Assembly: GCA_030068145.1 (NCBI GenBank)
Contig: JAPJBO010000590.1
Coordinates: 1 to 64,000, forward strand
Length of the DNA: 64,000 bases
Direction of reading: 5' to 3'
Source: Diplonema papillatum
Taxonomy: Eukaryota; Euglenozoa; Diplonemea; Diplonemida; Diplonemidae
The position numbers and the translations under genes were made by a program. Below, piece by piece: positions 52,986 through 63,493 of the stretch (the stretch's first letter is position 1; each line of letters begins with the position of its first letter). Below the pieces are notes generated by a model. The model ran no database searches and was not told the DNA's origin. It worked only from the letters and a program-made list of their open reading frames with translations.

Positions 52986-53434
52986 AGAAAAACGATGCCA
53001 AAAAAAAAAAAAAAAAACGTCTGGTGGCAAAAAGAAAGAGCTAAAGGAAAGAGCCGTAGGAGAGATGAAGGGGGGGAGATGGTGGTATCTGCACCGCGTT
53101 CGACCGTTTTGTGCCTGGACAGAATCGGCGGGCCCATAGTCAGCGCGGAACTTGAGTGCCTGCGGACAGGGCAGCGGCGCGGGTCTGGCTTGCCAGGTGG
53201 CTGTGTTCGGAGCTCGCTTGCAGTCGGACCACCCATGCTACAAATGCACAAGTAACACACAGGACTCATTACTGCCACCACGCAGACGGGTTTCCAGTCC
53301 TGTAAGCCACGGACACATCAGCGCGGAACTTGAGTGGGGTCAGGCTTACCAGGTGGCTGTGTTCGTGGCGCACTCAGCCAGGACCTCCCGTGCTACAGGA
53401 TGTTGTCCATTTTTGGGTCAGATTGACTGGTGGT

Positions 53435-53565
53435 CCAAATTTTGGGTTCAAATTCTGGGTCCAAATTATGGGTCCAAATTATGGGTCCAAATTATGGGTC
53501 CAAATTATGGGTCCAAACTATGGGTCCAAACTATGGGTCCAAATTATGGGTCCAAATTCTGGAAG
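53435..53565. repeat. 13-bp tandem repeat, about ten copies
   Basis: ATGGGTCCAAATT and close variants (TTGGGTTCAAATT, ATGGGTCCAAACT). It is stop-free in all forward frames. Confidence 0.95.
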
Positions 53566-53744
53566 TGCACATGCAGAACTTCCCACTGCACTCACGCACA
53601 CGTGTTTCCGTTCCTTCAAGCCACGGACACATGAGGCGGATCCTCATCAGCGCGGAGCCTGAGTGTCTGCAGACAGGACAGCGGTGTGCGTCTGGTTTGC
53701 CCGGCGGCTGTTCGTAGGAAAGGGGGCAAGAATATCGAGAGAAG

Positions 53745-53906
53745 AAATGTGAAAACGGGTTTTTGCCTAGAGGCTTTTCGTGTTATTTTGCAGATGCTTT
53801 GAGCTATCTTTGTGTCTGTGCTTTCAGTCGTCTTCTTAACCATGGTTACGTGCGCAAATGGTGTCAGCCGAAGCTGGTAAAGCTTCGGCGCCGCCCACGT
53901 TATGGT
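53745..53906. repeat. Dispersed repeat hosting the cassette (left flank, locus B)
   Basis: It is almost identical to 27330-27486 and 60965-61122, ending GCCGCCCACGTTATGGT before the TGTTTAGC word. Confidence 0.85.
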
Positions 53907-54428
53907 TGTTTAGCTTTGAGTTCTTTTAAGTACATGAACCACACGGATTAACATGCACTGCCTTGAAAGTCAGGTTATCGGATGACGTCGTCACCTGCCA
54001 TTGCGTCGTCAAGGTCGAGCTTTTGTGGCGCTAGCGGGATTTGGCTTTCTTGCGATTCCAGAGACTGAGTCGGCGAGTACGAGGGCGGGCACGTGTGCCC
54101 GTTTTTCACTTTCGAGGGCATTGGCGTGCCCGTGGTCCCCGGTCGTTTCTGAGAGCTGCTTGCCCTCGGAACCTTCTTCTTCCTTCGATGCACCCCTGAG
54201 TCGGGTGTGGTCGCCTTCGTCTTCTTCCGCTTGCGGCCGGCAATCGGGCCTTCCTTCGGGGTGCCAAGCACCCTCTTCTTCAGCGCTGGTCGTTCGCTGG
54301 TTCCTGGCGTTGGTGGCGGCCTCTTGGTCGCCCGTCCGGTTGCCGCCGTCTCCTTTTTCGTTGCCGCATGTTTAGCATTGAGTTCTTTTAAGTACATGAA
54401 CCACATGGATTAGCATGCACTGTTTAGC
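53907..54428. mobile_element. Direct-repeat cassette B
   Basis: TGTTTAGC (53907-53914), 44-bp repeat (53915-53958), cargo, TGTTTAGC (54369-54376), 44-bp repeat (54377-54420), TGTTTAGC (54421-54428). The host repeat then resumes AGCGGCTGCCAAACATCCCG. The architecture is the same as at 27487-28314 but the cargo differs. The left repeat copy has more substitutions than the right one. Confidence 0.82.
53975..54406 (-). CDS. Cassette B open frame: Lys/Arg/Pro-rich low-complexity protein
   Basis: The 143-codon frame starts MWFMYLKELNA in the right 44-bp repeat and continues in frame into cargo coding KRPPPTPGTSERPALKKRVLG...AGRKRKKTKATTPDSGVHRRKKKVP...LDDAMAGDDVIR, ending before the left repeat. 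It has two nuclear-localisation-like basic clusters and an acidic end. Such regions are common in N-terminal parts of retrotransposon ORFs and nuclear proteins, but no domain is recognisable. In both cassettes the repeat-borne ATG is in frame with the cargo; expression is unproven. Confidence 0.35.
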   Translation of the reverse strand: MWFMYLKELNAKHAATKKETAATGRATKRPPPTPGTSERPALKKRVLGTPKEGPIAGRKRKKTKATTPDSGVHRRKKKVPRASSSQKRPGTTGTPMPSKVKNGHTCPPSYSPTQSLESQESQIPLAPQKLDLDDAMAGDDVIR

Positions 54429-54634
54429 AGCGGCTGCCAAACATCCCGTGACACCGCGCAAGGTGGAGTAAAACGCTCTTTTGTTTTCTTCTCGATTGCT
54501 TTTGATGGGCATGCAGGCCTGATATGCAAGAATGGAAAAGAGCCGCGTCGACAAAAACGGCAAGAACGTGTTTGGAATGGGTATGTGCTCAACGCCGCAC
54601 CGATCCCATCTGCGCACAAGAAGGGGGGGGGATT

Positions 54635-55270
54635 GCAAGAACGTGCTTGGAATGGGTATGTGCTCAACACCGCACTGGTCCCGTCTGCGCCGTGTTTCGG
54701 TCCTTTAAGCCACGGACACATAAGGCGGACCATCATCAGCGTGGAACCTGAGTGTCTGCAGACAGGACTGCGGTGTGAGTCTGGTTTGTCAGGCGGCTGT
54801 TCGTAGCTCGTCACAGCCAGGACCACCCGTGCTACTAGAGCACAGGCGAATCCGTCACGGGGAGAAGGCCCCTACAGCCGTGTCTGAGCAATCAGTTAAA
54901 AAACTCAGGGCACTCGCCCTGATTGTGACTGCGACTCGCTAGGCAGCACTGACTTGTCTTCTTTTTACGGTGGCAATCTGCGAAGTAAACTCCGCAGAGC
55001 ACAGTGGACATGGGGTTGCCGTGTGCAGCACCAATGGTTGAAGTACCAAAAGGAAAAGAGTGCGAGGAAGTAAGCCTGCGTGCTGAGGGCAGCAAGTCGC
55101 GTTACGCGAAGTACCCTACTGGAATGGGGGGATTGCAAGAACGTGCTTGGAATGGGTATGTGCTCAACACCGCACTGATCCCATCTGCGCCGTGTTTCGG
55201 GGGGGGGGGGGGACAATAAGGCGGACTGAAGAGCGTGGAACCTGAGTGTCTGCAGACAGGACTGAGGGGT
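54635..55270 (+). repeat. Family B long form plus restart, near-identical to 12059-12765
   Basis: It is collinear with 12059-12765 with only scattered differences (for example AGCCGTG vs ATCCGTG, AGTAAGCC vs AGTAATCC) until about 55200, where the second unit breaks into G-tracts and a deletion. It is a recent duplicate or young element copy. Confidence 0.85.
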
Positions 55271-55279
55271 GGGGGGGGG

Positions 55280-56240
55280 GGGGGGTAAAAAAAGCAGACG
55301 GCGATCAATAGGAAGCCCAAACAGCCCGGTTTCGAAACTCCCTCCAAGGCCATGGTTTGCCAAAGATCTTCAACATCAGAACGCCGGATAAGGAGCGTGG
55401 AGAAATGAACGCGACTCCACTCAAGGGAACGGACTTGAAACTGCCAGCGAGGAAAGAACACCGTGTTGAGTTGGACTCTAGTCTGACTATGTGCAGTGGC
55501 ACGAGAGGTGTAGAATAGGTGGGAGACCGCAATCATGAAATACCACTACGCTGTCGCTTTACTTATCCAATGATGGGAAGACGGCAGCTGCTCGTTTGGG
55601 AAAATGGCCCCCGCAAACCCGCATGCAGCTTGCACTGTTTTCTCCCCCCGCAGGTGTAAATTTGTTGCATTAGTGTGATTGTCAGGCCTTCGACTACCCT
55701 GAGCAACGCACTATGCACACTCCGTGTCTACGTCACAGCAGATGGAACGCGTCTGTTACGTCGCCGCGGAGGCGGCCTACGAGTGGGTGTCATTGTGGCC
55801 TTCCGGCCGGAGCCATCGTTAGACGACCGTTCGCTCGTTTCCTCGCGTTTGCGTCGGTTCGCGCGTCGGATGGACGCAGCCGGGGGCTGCGCATTGGGCG
55901 GCGTTCGTCGGGCGGGGGTGTTGGCCCGGAGTTGCGGCGTTGGCAGTTGAGTGCGTCGGCGCCGCCGCGCTGGGGGGGTGCGTGGGACGGAAGGGTCCTC
56001 CGCAGCACGCCGCCGCAGCGGCGCAGCGCGATCGATCGTTGGTGAGTCTCCCTGGCCGGAGCCGGAGGATTCCTCGCTCGTCTCCCCGCGTTTGCGTCGG
56101 AGCCCGCGTCGGGGCGCTGCCGGTGCCGGTTGAGGTCCCGCAGGTAAGTTTCATGGAGGGAGTGAGCTGCCAAACTACTAAATTTTAGTACAGCATGCAA
56201 TGTTAATACATACAAACCTCCTTCTACTACGCTGGATCTA
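55280..56240. other. GC-rich stretch, no gene recognised
   Basis: Family I lies inverted at 55410-55535. 55800-55870 and 56050-56112 are diverged duplicates (GCCGGAGCC...CTCGTCTCCYCGCGTTTGCG). Arg-rich ORFs are compositional. Confidence 0.45.
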
Positions 56241-56319
56241 GTGATTCCGGGATGTACATGTCACAATCAAAATACTCGAGGGGTTGAGCGCTTAACTGAA
56301 CCCACCTTCTTCGCGAGAC

Positions 56320-57235
56320 TGGCAGCCTCCTCAAGTATTTCCTACAAAGCAGGCGCTTCGTTTTGTTTGTGCATGCCGGTTGATCGTTTTCCGATTTGTA
56401 GTTATTTGCCGTGTGCCATTTTCAGGTAAGGAATCCTGATCAACCACCAAAACACGCTGCCTACAGTCTCCTCAAGTATTTCCTACAAGCAGGTGATGCT
56501 TTGTTTGTGCGTGCCGGCTGATCGTTTTCCGACTTGTATTTATTTACCCTGTGTCAGTTTCAGGTAAGGAATCCTGATCAACCACCAGAACACGCTGCCG
56601 ACGTCTTTTTAGCCTGCACGATACGTTGAAGGGCAACCCGCAAGATTGTTAAAGAAATACTCGGGAGACTGCCTTGTGCTTATTTCGACGGAGGCTAGAG
56701 GGGGAGTATACAATACACCTCCAAAAGGGAGGGTCTTTTTTGTCGAGCGCTCGCGCCCGCCACACGAAACCCGGATTTACCTGCGTGAGACTTCGCAACG
56801 GTTCGCAGCGGTTCACATACAGTTGGTATATTCAGAGAGTGCAAAGCATGTCGCTTGAAGGGCAGTTAGCACGAAGCTGAGCACAGTCCCTCGATCAAAG
56901 CAGTCAGCGCCGAAGCGGTTCACAGTCAGTGGGTATATTCAGATTCAGGTGTAGCCAAGAGCACCCCATGTACCTGGCACCCTGCTCCTTGTCTAAGTCA
57001 GTTCCGGGAAGTGACAGTCGCGAGGTTACAAAACAAAATCGAAGGATAATGTTTGGTCGGTTTCGCTTCTGCCGACGCTTGCACGAAATTAGCTGACACT
57101 AAACCTCAATCATATTCAGGTACGGAATTCTGATCAACCACCAAAACACGCTGCCTACGTCTTTTTAGCCTGCACAAATACATTGAAGGGCAACCCGCAA
57201 GATATTGTTAGACTTAGTACTAAAAAAAGGGGGAA
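56320..57235 (+). repeat. Family A tails and three family H copies
   Basis: H copies lie at 56355-56462, 56508-56655 and 57105-57235, with family A pieces at 56320-56356, 56460-56500 and 56650-56780. H repeatedly follows an A-tail, as also near 29785, suggesting preferential insertion there or composite elements. Confidence 0.65.
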
Positions 57236-57529
57236 GAAGACCTTTGTCAAACCAGTGCCAAGGTATGCACGTGCTGTGGGGGCCCGCTTTTTGACGCATG
57301 GGCTCTCTCTGCACGCGGAGCTGCGAGGGGACGATGCTGGCTCTGCAGCTGACGGTGTCCCTTTTTTTAAGCGCGTTCTTTTAGTGTATGCTGGGCCATG
57401 CCTTTGAACACGCCGCGTATCTACACAGTGGGGGACCAGTCCTCAGAAGCTGGGGTTGACGAGGGTACAGTAAATGGGGCTGTTGGTGATTCAGAAGAGC
57501 TACCGCCGCACACCGTCGCGTTTTCGGGT

Positions 57530-58605
57530 GTGGCTAGACCGGTTTATTAGTGAAGGGTCAAAATGTTCAATGACCCCAACACCAGCCAATAACTTCGCTA
57601 CACATTTGACCGAACAGTAATAAAAACGGGGTCCTCGGCGCCTTCGTGCTAAGGGCTTTATTACTGAGCGGTCAAATTAGTGAAGTTTTCCGCTCAGAAT
57701 GAGTGAACATTTGACCGCAAATGGGTTTACTAGTGAAGGGTCAAAATGTCCAATGACCCCAACACCAGCCAATAACTTCGCTACACATTTGACCGAACAG
57801 TAATAAAAACGGGGTCCTCGGCGCCTTCGTGCTAAGGGCTCTATTACTGAGCGGTCAAATTAGTGAAGTTTTCCGCTCAGAATGAGTGAACATTTGACCG
57901 CAAATGGGTTTACTAGTGAAGGGTCAAAATGTTCAATGACCCCAACACCAGCCAATAACTTCGCTACACATTTGACCGAACAGTAATAAAAACGGGGTCC
58001 TCGGCGCCTTCGTGCTAAGGGGTCCATTACTGAGCGGTCAAATTAGTGAAGTTTTCCGCTCAGAATGAGTGAACATTTGACCGCAAATGGGTTTACTAGT
58101 GAAGGGTCAAAATGTTCAATGGCCCCAACACCAGCCAATGACTTCGCTACACATTTGACCGAACAGTAATAAAAACGGGGTCCTCGGCGCCTTCGTGCTA
58201 AGGGCTTTATTACTGAGCGGTCAAATTAGTGAAGTTTTCAGCTCAGAATGAGTGAACATTTGACCGCAAATGGGTTTATTAGTGAAGGGTCAAATGGTCA
58301 ATGACCCCAACACCAGCCAATAACTTCGCTATATTTGACCGAACAGTAATAAAAACGGGGTCCTCGGCGCCTTCGTGCTAAGGGCTTTAAAACTGAGCGG
58401 TCAAATTAGTGAAGTTTTCCGCTCAGAATGAGTGAACATTTGACCGCAAATGGGTTTATTAGTGAAGGGCTGTATTACTGAACGGTCAGATTAGTGGGGA
58501 CCGCAAATGGGTTTATTAGTGAAGGGCGTTATAACTGAACGGTCAGATTAGTGGAGTTTTCAGCTCAGAATGAGTGAATATTTGACCGTTCGCTAATTAA
58601 AACGG
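57530..58605. repeat. 183-bp satellite, five full units plus decayed ends
   Basis: AGTGAAGGGTCAAAATGTTC starts at 57549, 57732, 57915, 58098 and 58281 (exact 183-bp spacing), then at 58461 after 180 bp. Each unit contains several TTTGACCG / CGGTCAAA words in both orientations. Units differ by only a few bases except the last two. Confidence 0.97.
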
Positions 58606-58631
58606 GCCTTCTGAATGCACATGGCATACTG

Positions 58632-58840
58632 GGGGATTGCAAGAACGTGCTTGGAATGGGTATGTGCTCAACACCGCACTGGTCCCGTCTGCGCCGTAGT
58701 TCGGTCCTTTAAGCCACGGACACATAAGGCGGGCCATCGTCAGCGCGGAACCTGAGTGTCCGCAGACAGGACAGCGAGTGAGTCTGGTTTGTCAGGCGGC
58801 TGTTCGTAGCTCGTCACAGCCAGGACCACCCGTGCTATTC
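58632..58840 (+). repeat. Family B short copy
   Basis: GGATTGCAAGAACGTGCTTG...GTCCGCAGACAGGACAGCG...CGTAGCTCGTCACAGCCAGG follows directly after the decayed end of the satellite. Confidence 0.75.
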
Positions 58841-58903
58841 ACTCACAAACGAGGGGGGGGGATGGGCGGGGGGGCCATTCGTCCGATATGATCCCGTCAA
58901 CAG

Positions 58904-59029
58904 CGGTTGGAAGAATGGTTGAAACGAAAGGAGGAACGTGGTGCTGCGGAAGCCCGCAGCAGCCCTGCCGCTCAAGACTACGTCGCCAGCTGCATGCTCA
59001 GGCGGGACTACCTACAACAAACGGACACC
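58904..59029 (+). CDS. Possible isolated internal exon
   Basis: CAACAG/CGG and ACC/GTAAAA bracket 126 nt (42 codons, phase 0) coding RLEEWLKRKEERGAAEARSS...AQDYVASCMLRRDYLQQTDT, a charged helical-looking peptide. No partner exon or homologue is recognised, so this is weak. Confidence 0.25.
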
Positions 59030-59327
59030 GTAAAAGGCCCATCGAAGCTGTCAGCTTGCGTTTATTTTGTTTTTTTTTTTTTTTTTTTTTCTAGACTGTT
59101 AGACGGGGCAGCAGTCAGTTGTGAGACTGGCAGGTGAGCAGCGTCACCTGCCCTAGCGAGCTCTCGGATCAAGCTGCGTCTGATGCAGCTGTTGTATGGA
59201 TCGCCTACATACACTCAGCCGCGCGTGCCTTCATTGCGAAGGTTACTGCTGCGGCCTTCTGGGTGGCAGCTGTGTCAGGTCAAGTAGCGAGATCTGAGGC
59301 CCTGTGATGGCTGAGTGCAGGGCTGCA

Positions 59328-59545
59328 TCCTCGTGTTGTAGCCGTGTTGTGTATAAGGCTTCGTGGGGGCCTAGTCAACCACCTCATCACTATAGGGCAC
59401 AAACCTTTCTCGACCGTGATTGGACAGTCGGGATTGCCGGGGGCGGGTCTCCATGGAGAAGAGAATTGTAGAGCAAGACCTGCCCCCTGCGCCTGCTGTC
59501 TCCGGCTGCTTCGGCAGACGACACGTACTACTACTACTACTGGAC
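59328..59545. repeat. Inverted composite copy of 52466-52592 and the AGT-microsatellite flank
   Basis: CTCGTGTTGTAGCCGTGTTG...GGCGGGTCTCCATGG, then AATTGTAGAGCAAGACCTGC...CTTCGGCAGACGACACG and (TAC)5. The order here joins two pieces that lie about 1 kb apart at 51.4-52.6 kb. Confidence 0.85.
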
Positions 59546-59837
59546 TGTTTCTTGTGCTAAGTGAACGGTGAAGTCTCCGTTCGACTTGTAAGACGAGTGT
59601 GTGTGGTCCTTTTTAAGATGGATTGTGTCTGGCGCTCTCTCTCCCTTAAAGTTGCCGCCCGAGGAGAGAACTTCGCGGATCACAAAGCACCCGCCCTGCA
59701 CGAGGCACGCGCCCAAGACCCGTGCACGGCTACCGTAGCACCCTCCATGTTTGCACCTTCCTCGGATGCTACGGTCGGGAAGGGGGCTTCAAAGGAGTAG
59801 GGAAAACACGTTCCCTTCCCCGCGACACTTGCGGTGT

Positions 59838-60130
59838 TTTTTTAGAGTGAAAGTTCGCTTGAAACTCCGGGGGTTTAAAGTCTCCGGGTGACCTTCGTCG
59901 TTAAGGGAAGATATCCTTTGTGCTCTGAGTGTCGTAAGAGTGGTGGTTGCACGAGGTAAGAGGATCGGTGGGTACCCTGGTTGTTGGTCATTGGTGGTTT
60001 CGGCCATTGTCCACATACCTTACTTACGGTAGGCTCTCCTCAGTATGGTGCCGCAGTAGGTGACTGTCTGTCTTCTTGGTACCGTCTGACCGTCTCTTTT
60101 CGTGTATTTGTGGTGCGCAGGTTGCATATC
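59838..60130. repeat. Family G, long copy
   Basis: Near-identical to 30115-30430 over its length. Confidence 0.8.
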
Positions 60131-60280
60131 CGTAACTTTTTTTTCCTGTGGTTTCGCGCACTTAAACACGGTTCCGAGCTGCTCAGCCTGAAAATAGGCC
60201 ATTTTCTGCCCGGTTGTCCAATATGCCTATTTTTTTGTGCTACCGTTTTTTTTTTTTTTTTTTTTTTTAAATAGTACATC

Positions 60281-60908
60281 CAGTGCTCCCGCTAACCTCA
60301 CTTTTGGTGAGGAATTCAAAAACCTGTTTGGGCCTTATTTTTTTTGGTGCCCCAAAATTTTTACCCCCGTGTTGTGCAGGTTATTAGCTTCATTTTTGCC
60401 TTGGTTTCCCGACCGACTTTCTTTTGCCGCTCTGAGACCGAGAAGCTTTTCTCCAGGGGGGCCTTGCCCCCCGGCGAACGGTACAGTACAGGTGGAGAAA
60501 GTTTGCACTTCTCGGTCTGTTTGTCACAATAAACACTGCACATTCCTGGAGGCAACAGCCCATTTCAAATTCAATCACCACTCTATACTGCGTGCTGGTA
60601 AATCATTGGCACGAGTAGACGCAGACCAGAGATCACGTGGAACAAGGCAGTTGTGTCGACTGGGAGAGAATGTCAAGAAATCCGGGGCTGCTTCTGATCC
60701 TCGACTCTCTCTTTCTCGGCTCCAGCCCTCATGGCAGCCCCAGACTTCTGCCCGCCAGCCCACGAGACTGTGACGCAGTGCTTAGGCTACACGATACCAC
60801 CAACAGAAAAAGGTGAGGAATTCCTCATGAGGAATTCCTCACCCTCTTTTTTCGAGCCTCTTTTTTTTTTGAGGAATTCCTCGCACTTTTTCGTTAGCGG
60901 GAGCACTG
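60281..60908. mobile_element. 628-bp hAT-like non-autonomous element
   Basis: It begins CAGTGCTCCCGCTAAC and ends with the exact inverse GTTAGCGGGAGCACTG (16 bp perfect). AGTACATC directly flanks both sides (60273-60280 and 60909-60916), an 8-bp target duplication. CAG-initial short TIRs with 8-bp duplications define hAT elements. GAGGAATTC palindromes sit just inside both ends (60312; 60814-60885). No transposase: internal ORFs are short and unconserved. Confidence 0.88.
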
Positions 60909-60964
60909 AGTACATCTGTACTGACGGGAACATTTCCGGAACAACGGTTGCACATGAAAGAGAT

Positions 60965-61200
60965 GTGAAAACGGGTTTTTGCCTAGAGGCTTTTCGTGTT
61001 ATTCTGCAGATGCTTTGGGCTATCTTTGTGTCTTTGCTTTCAGTTGTCTTCTTAACCATGGTTAAGTGCGCAAATGGTGTCAGCCGAAGCTGGTAAAGCT
61101 TCGGCGCCGCCCACGTTATGTTTGTTTAGCAGCGGCTGCCAAACATCCCGTGACACCGCGCGAGGTGGTAGAACGCTCGTTTATTTTCTTTTCGATTGCT
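60965..61200. repeat. Host repeat with empty cassette site (locus C)
   Basis: The uninterrupted counterpart of the two cassette loci: ...GCCGCCCACGTTATGTT, one TGTTTAGC (61123-61130), AGCGGCTGCCAAACATCCCG. It shows that the 44-bp repeats and cargo at 27.5 and 53.9 kb are insertions. Confidence 0.88.
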
Positions 61201-61793
61201 TTTGATGGGGCATGCAGGCCTGAAATGCAAGAATGGAAAGGAGACGGGGTAAAAAAAAAAAAAAGGGGGGTGAAAAAGGTTCGTGCCCTCGTAGCTCGCC
61301 GGGCCAGCGCTCCAGATAGGACTGGGCTAGGTACTTTGGTGGCATGCGGGGTTTTTTGCACAGGTGCGCTCGTGGATTTCGACACCCCGTGCGTTAGCGA
61401 AGTTCCGGAACAACGGTTGCACATGAAAGAGATGAGAAAACGAAGCCAACGAAAAAGTGCTAATACAGGAAAACCCCCCCCAGAGAGGTTTATACCCTGT
61501 ACACGCGAAGAACAAGAAACTTTTGCCTTATCATTTTCATCACCTTTGGTCAGTTGATGCTGATCGTCCGTTGCTTCGCTTATCAGTGCAAGCCCCAACT
61601 CCGGAAATGTTCTTGCTCTTTCTTGCATCCGCTGGTCATTCCTGGCGCCCTTCTCACCAATTCTGGGGTCATACTCCATCAGAGAGCTGCCGCGGATGCG
61701 AAACCACCCCCCGGCAAGCACGGTATAACAGCGCCAATAATAAAATACACAGGGTTTCTACCGGGCCCTAGGCATACATCCGATCCGACTCAG
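61200..61793. other. Intergenic or intronic stretch before the aconitase exon
   Basis: It holds an A14G6 tract (61252-61269) and a second copy of TTCCGGAACAACGGTTGCAC (61404; first at 60937). No upstream aconitase exon could be recognised. Confidence 0.35.
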
Positions 61794-61991
61794 CAAGTTG
61801 CTCGCGTTGAGAAGTACTGCAAGGTGCAAGGCATTCTTTATGATTCATCGGAAGAAACTGCGGTTCAGTATCCAGAAGGCGAAAAGTTGGAGCTCGATCT
61901 GGCGACAGTGGTGCCATGTGTCTCGGGTCCGAAGAGACCCCACGACCGCATCGCGTGCAAAGATTTGAAAACGGACTTCCAGACATGCATG
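61794..61991 (+). CDS. Aconitate hydratase (cytosolic/IRP-type) internal exon
   Basis: The 66 codons QVARVEKYCKVQGILYD...EGEKLELDLATVVPCVSGPKRPHDRIACKDLKTDFQTCM match the aconitase segment V-x-LDL-x-TVVPCCSGPKRPQD-x-V-x-x-DMKKDFESC. ACTCAG precedes and GTGTCG follows, giving a clean 198-nt phase-0 exon. Aconitase isomerises citrate to isocitrate on a 4Fe-4S cluster in the TCA cycle or cytosol. The exon is uninterrupted, but no neighbouring aconitase exons were found in the window, so either the gene has long repeat-filled introns or this is an orphan exon. Confidence 0.65.
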
Positions 61992-62004
61992 GTGTCGCAT
62001 CAGT

Positions 62005-62300
62005 AAAGTGAAGGTCCAGTCCGGATACAAAGTGAAGATCTTTGTTTCTCGTATCTAAAGTGAAGATCTGTAAAGTGAAGATTTTTCGACTTAAAATCTT
62101 CACTTTGCGTCCGGAGACTAAGTGAAGATGAGCCAAAGTGAAGACCTGCCAGCATCTGTCCGCAAGGCTTCAAGGGGCGAGAATGATTCTCGCATACTCG
62201 CATCAAAAATTCTCGCATATTCTCGCATGCGAGAATGATACGAGTGAAATGCGAGAATGTGTAAACCACTGAAGAACCATGTATTTGACCAGGGCAGCAA
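62005..62300. repeat. AAAGTGAAGATC and GCGAGAAT short-repeat clusters
   Basis: Multiple AAAGTGAAGATC words and one inverse ATCTTCACTTT occur (62025-62145), then direct and inverse TTCTCGCAT / ATGCGAGAA words (62175-62255). Palindromic potential is clear; identity unknown. Confidence 0.7.
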
Positions 62301-62330
62301 GTCGCGTTACGCGATGTACCCTACTGGAAT

Positions 62331-62490
62331 GGGGGATTGCAAGAACGTGCTTGGAATGGGTATGTGCTCAACACCGCACTGGTCCCGTCTGCACCGTGTT
62401 TCGGTCCTTTAAGCCACGGACACATACGGCGGACCATCATCAGCGCGGAACCTGAGTGTCTGCAGACAGGACTGCGGTGTGAGTCTGGTT
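62331..62490 (+). repeat. Family B short copy
   Basis: GGATTGCAAGAACGTGCTTG...CAGACAGGACTGCGGTGTGA, preceded by GGGCAGCAAGTCGCGTTACG, which is the end of the long form, so it is the junction region of a tandem pair. Confidence 0.75.
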
Positions 62491-62857
62491 GAAGATGGGG
62501 GAGGGCGGGGGGGTGGGTTTCGGGTTCGAATTCTATTTCCGGAGGGAGCCTGCGGCTCACTTACGCTCTTGTTCACGTAAAATTTAAAAAAAAAAAGAAG
62601 AAAAAAGAACTCAAGGGAAATAACGCAGCCCCGATTCGCTCTCCACACGCCTGGCGTGAAGGTGTAGGGGGGGTGATCCATTGACTTCTTTCTCTTGTTC
62701 TTCTTTTTACGCACGAGCATAAGGCTTTGTGTGAATAGAGAAAAGGAGCTAGAGACAAACCCCACCAGGGGAGGGGAGTGGGGTGGTGGTGAGCGATGTC
62801 CCTTTGGCTGTGGCACCCACGCATTTGTAGTATGTTTGTGTTTCAAGAAATCAAGAA

Positions 62858-63118
62858 CAAAATACTCGACGCAGCTGCTTTGACTCCGAATGGAACGGAG
62901 AAAATAGAGAGGCAAAATTTGTTCTTCGCATACACCACCGTGTGTTGTTTTCTCACTCGGGACTGTTGACCTGTTGTGTTCGTGTGGCGTGTCGTGTAGG
63001 GCTAGACCCGCATGACCTCACGTCCGTTCAACACGTGGTTCGGTAGTTACAGCACCTGGGATCCTTCCGGTTCCTTGTCTGGCAGCTTTTGTCGAGCTTC
63101 CAAGCTGGCGCGTGTGTG
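62858..63118 (+). mobile_element. Family C copy, moderately diverged
   Basis: AATACTCGACGCAGCTGCTT...CAACACGTGGTTCGGTAGTT...CAAGCTGGCGCGTGTGTGAA. The segment around the TA insertion site is deleted here. Confidence 0.7.
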
Positions 63119-63119
63119 A

Positions 63120-63449
63120 AGTATACCTATAGGTACCTGTGCGCGAAGACATACTGGCCATGGCCATCGGCCGCATGGCCTGACCGGTGGCTTGTGAGGA
63201 AGCTGTCAGTTTTAAGCAATCGAACGCACGTCTGCACACTTGGTGACGTATCTTGCGCAAAAAAAACATGTACTGGGTCACAGGTCATGACCGCACGTTC
63301 GAATTCGAATCGGTTTTGTTTTCGTTGAAGATGCTTAGGCCTAAATCTTCGACGAACTATCTCTGACCGTCGCCTGAAGTGGCCCGCCGAGAAAACTGTG
63401 TAGAGAGGACACAATATCGAGACGTAACAGAGCTGGAATAAAAAAAAAA

Positions 63450-63493
<44 letters not shown>

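Noticed and set aside
60237..60773. 178-codon ORF
   Set aside because: It lies within the non-autonomous hAT-like element, begins in a T tract and shows no family similarity.
62515..62560. B-box-like GGGTTCGAATTC
   Set aside because: No A box at a suitable distance and no cloverleaf.
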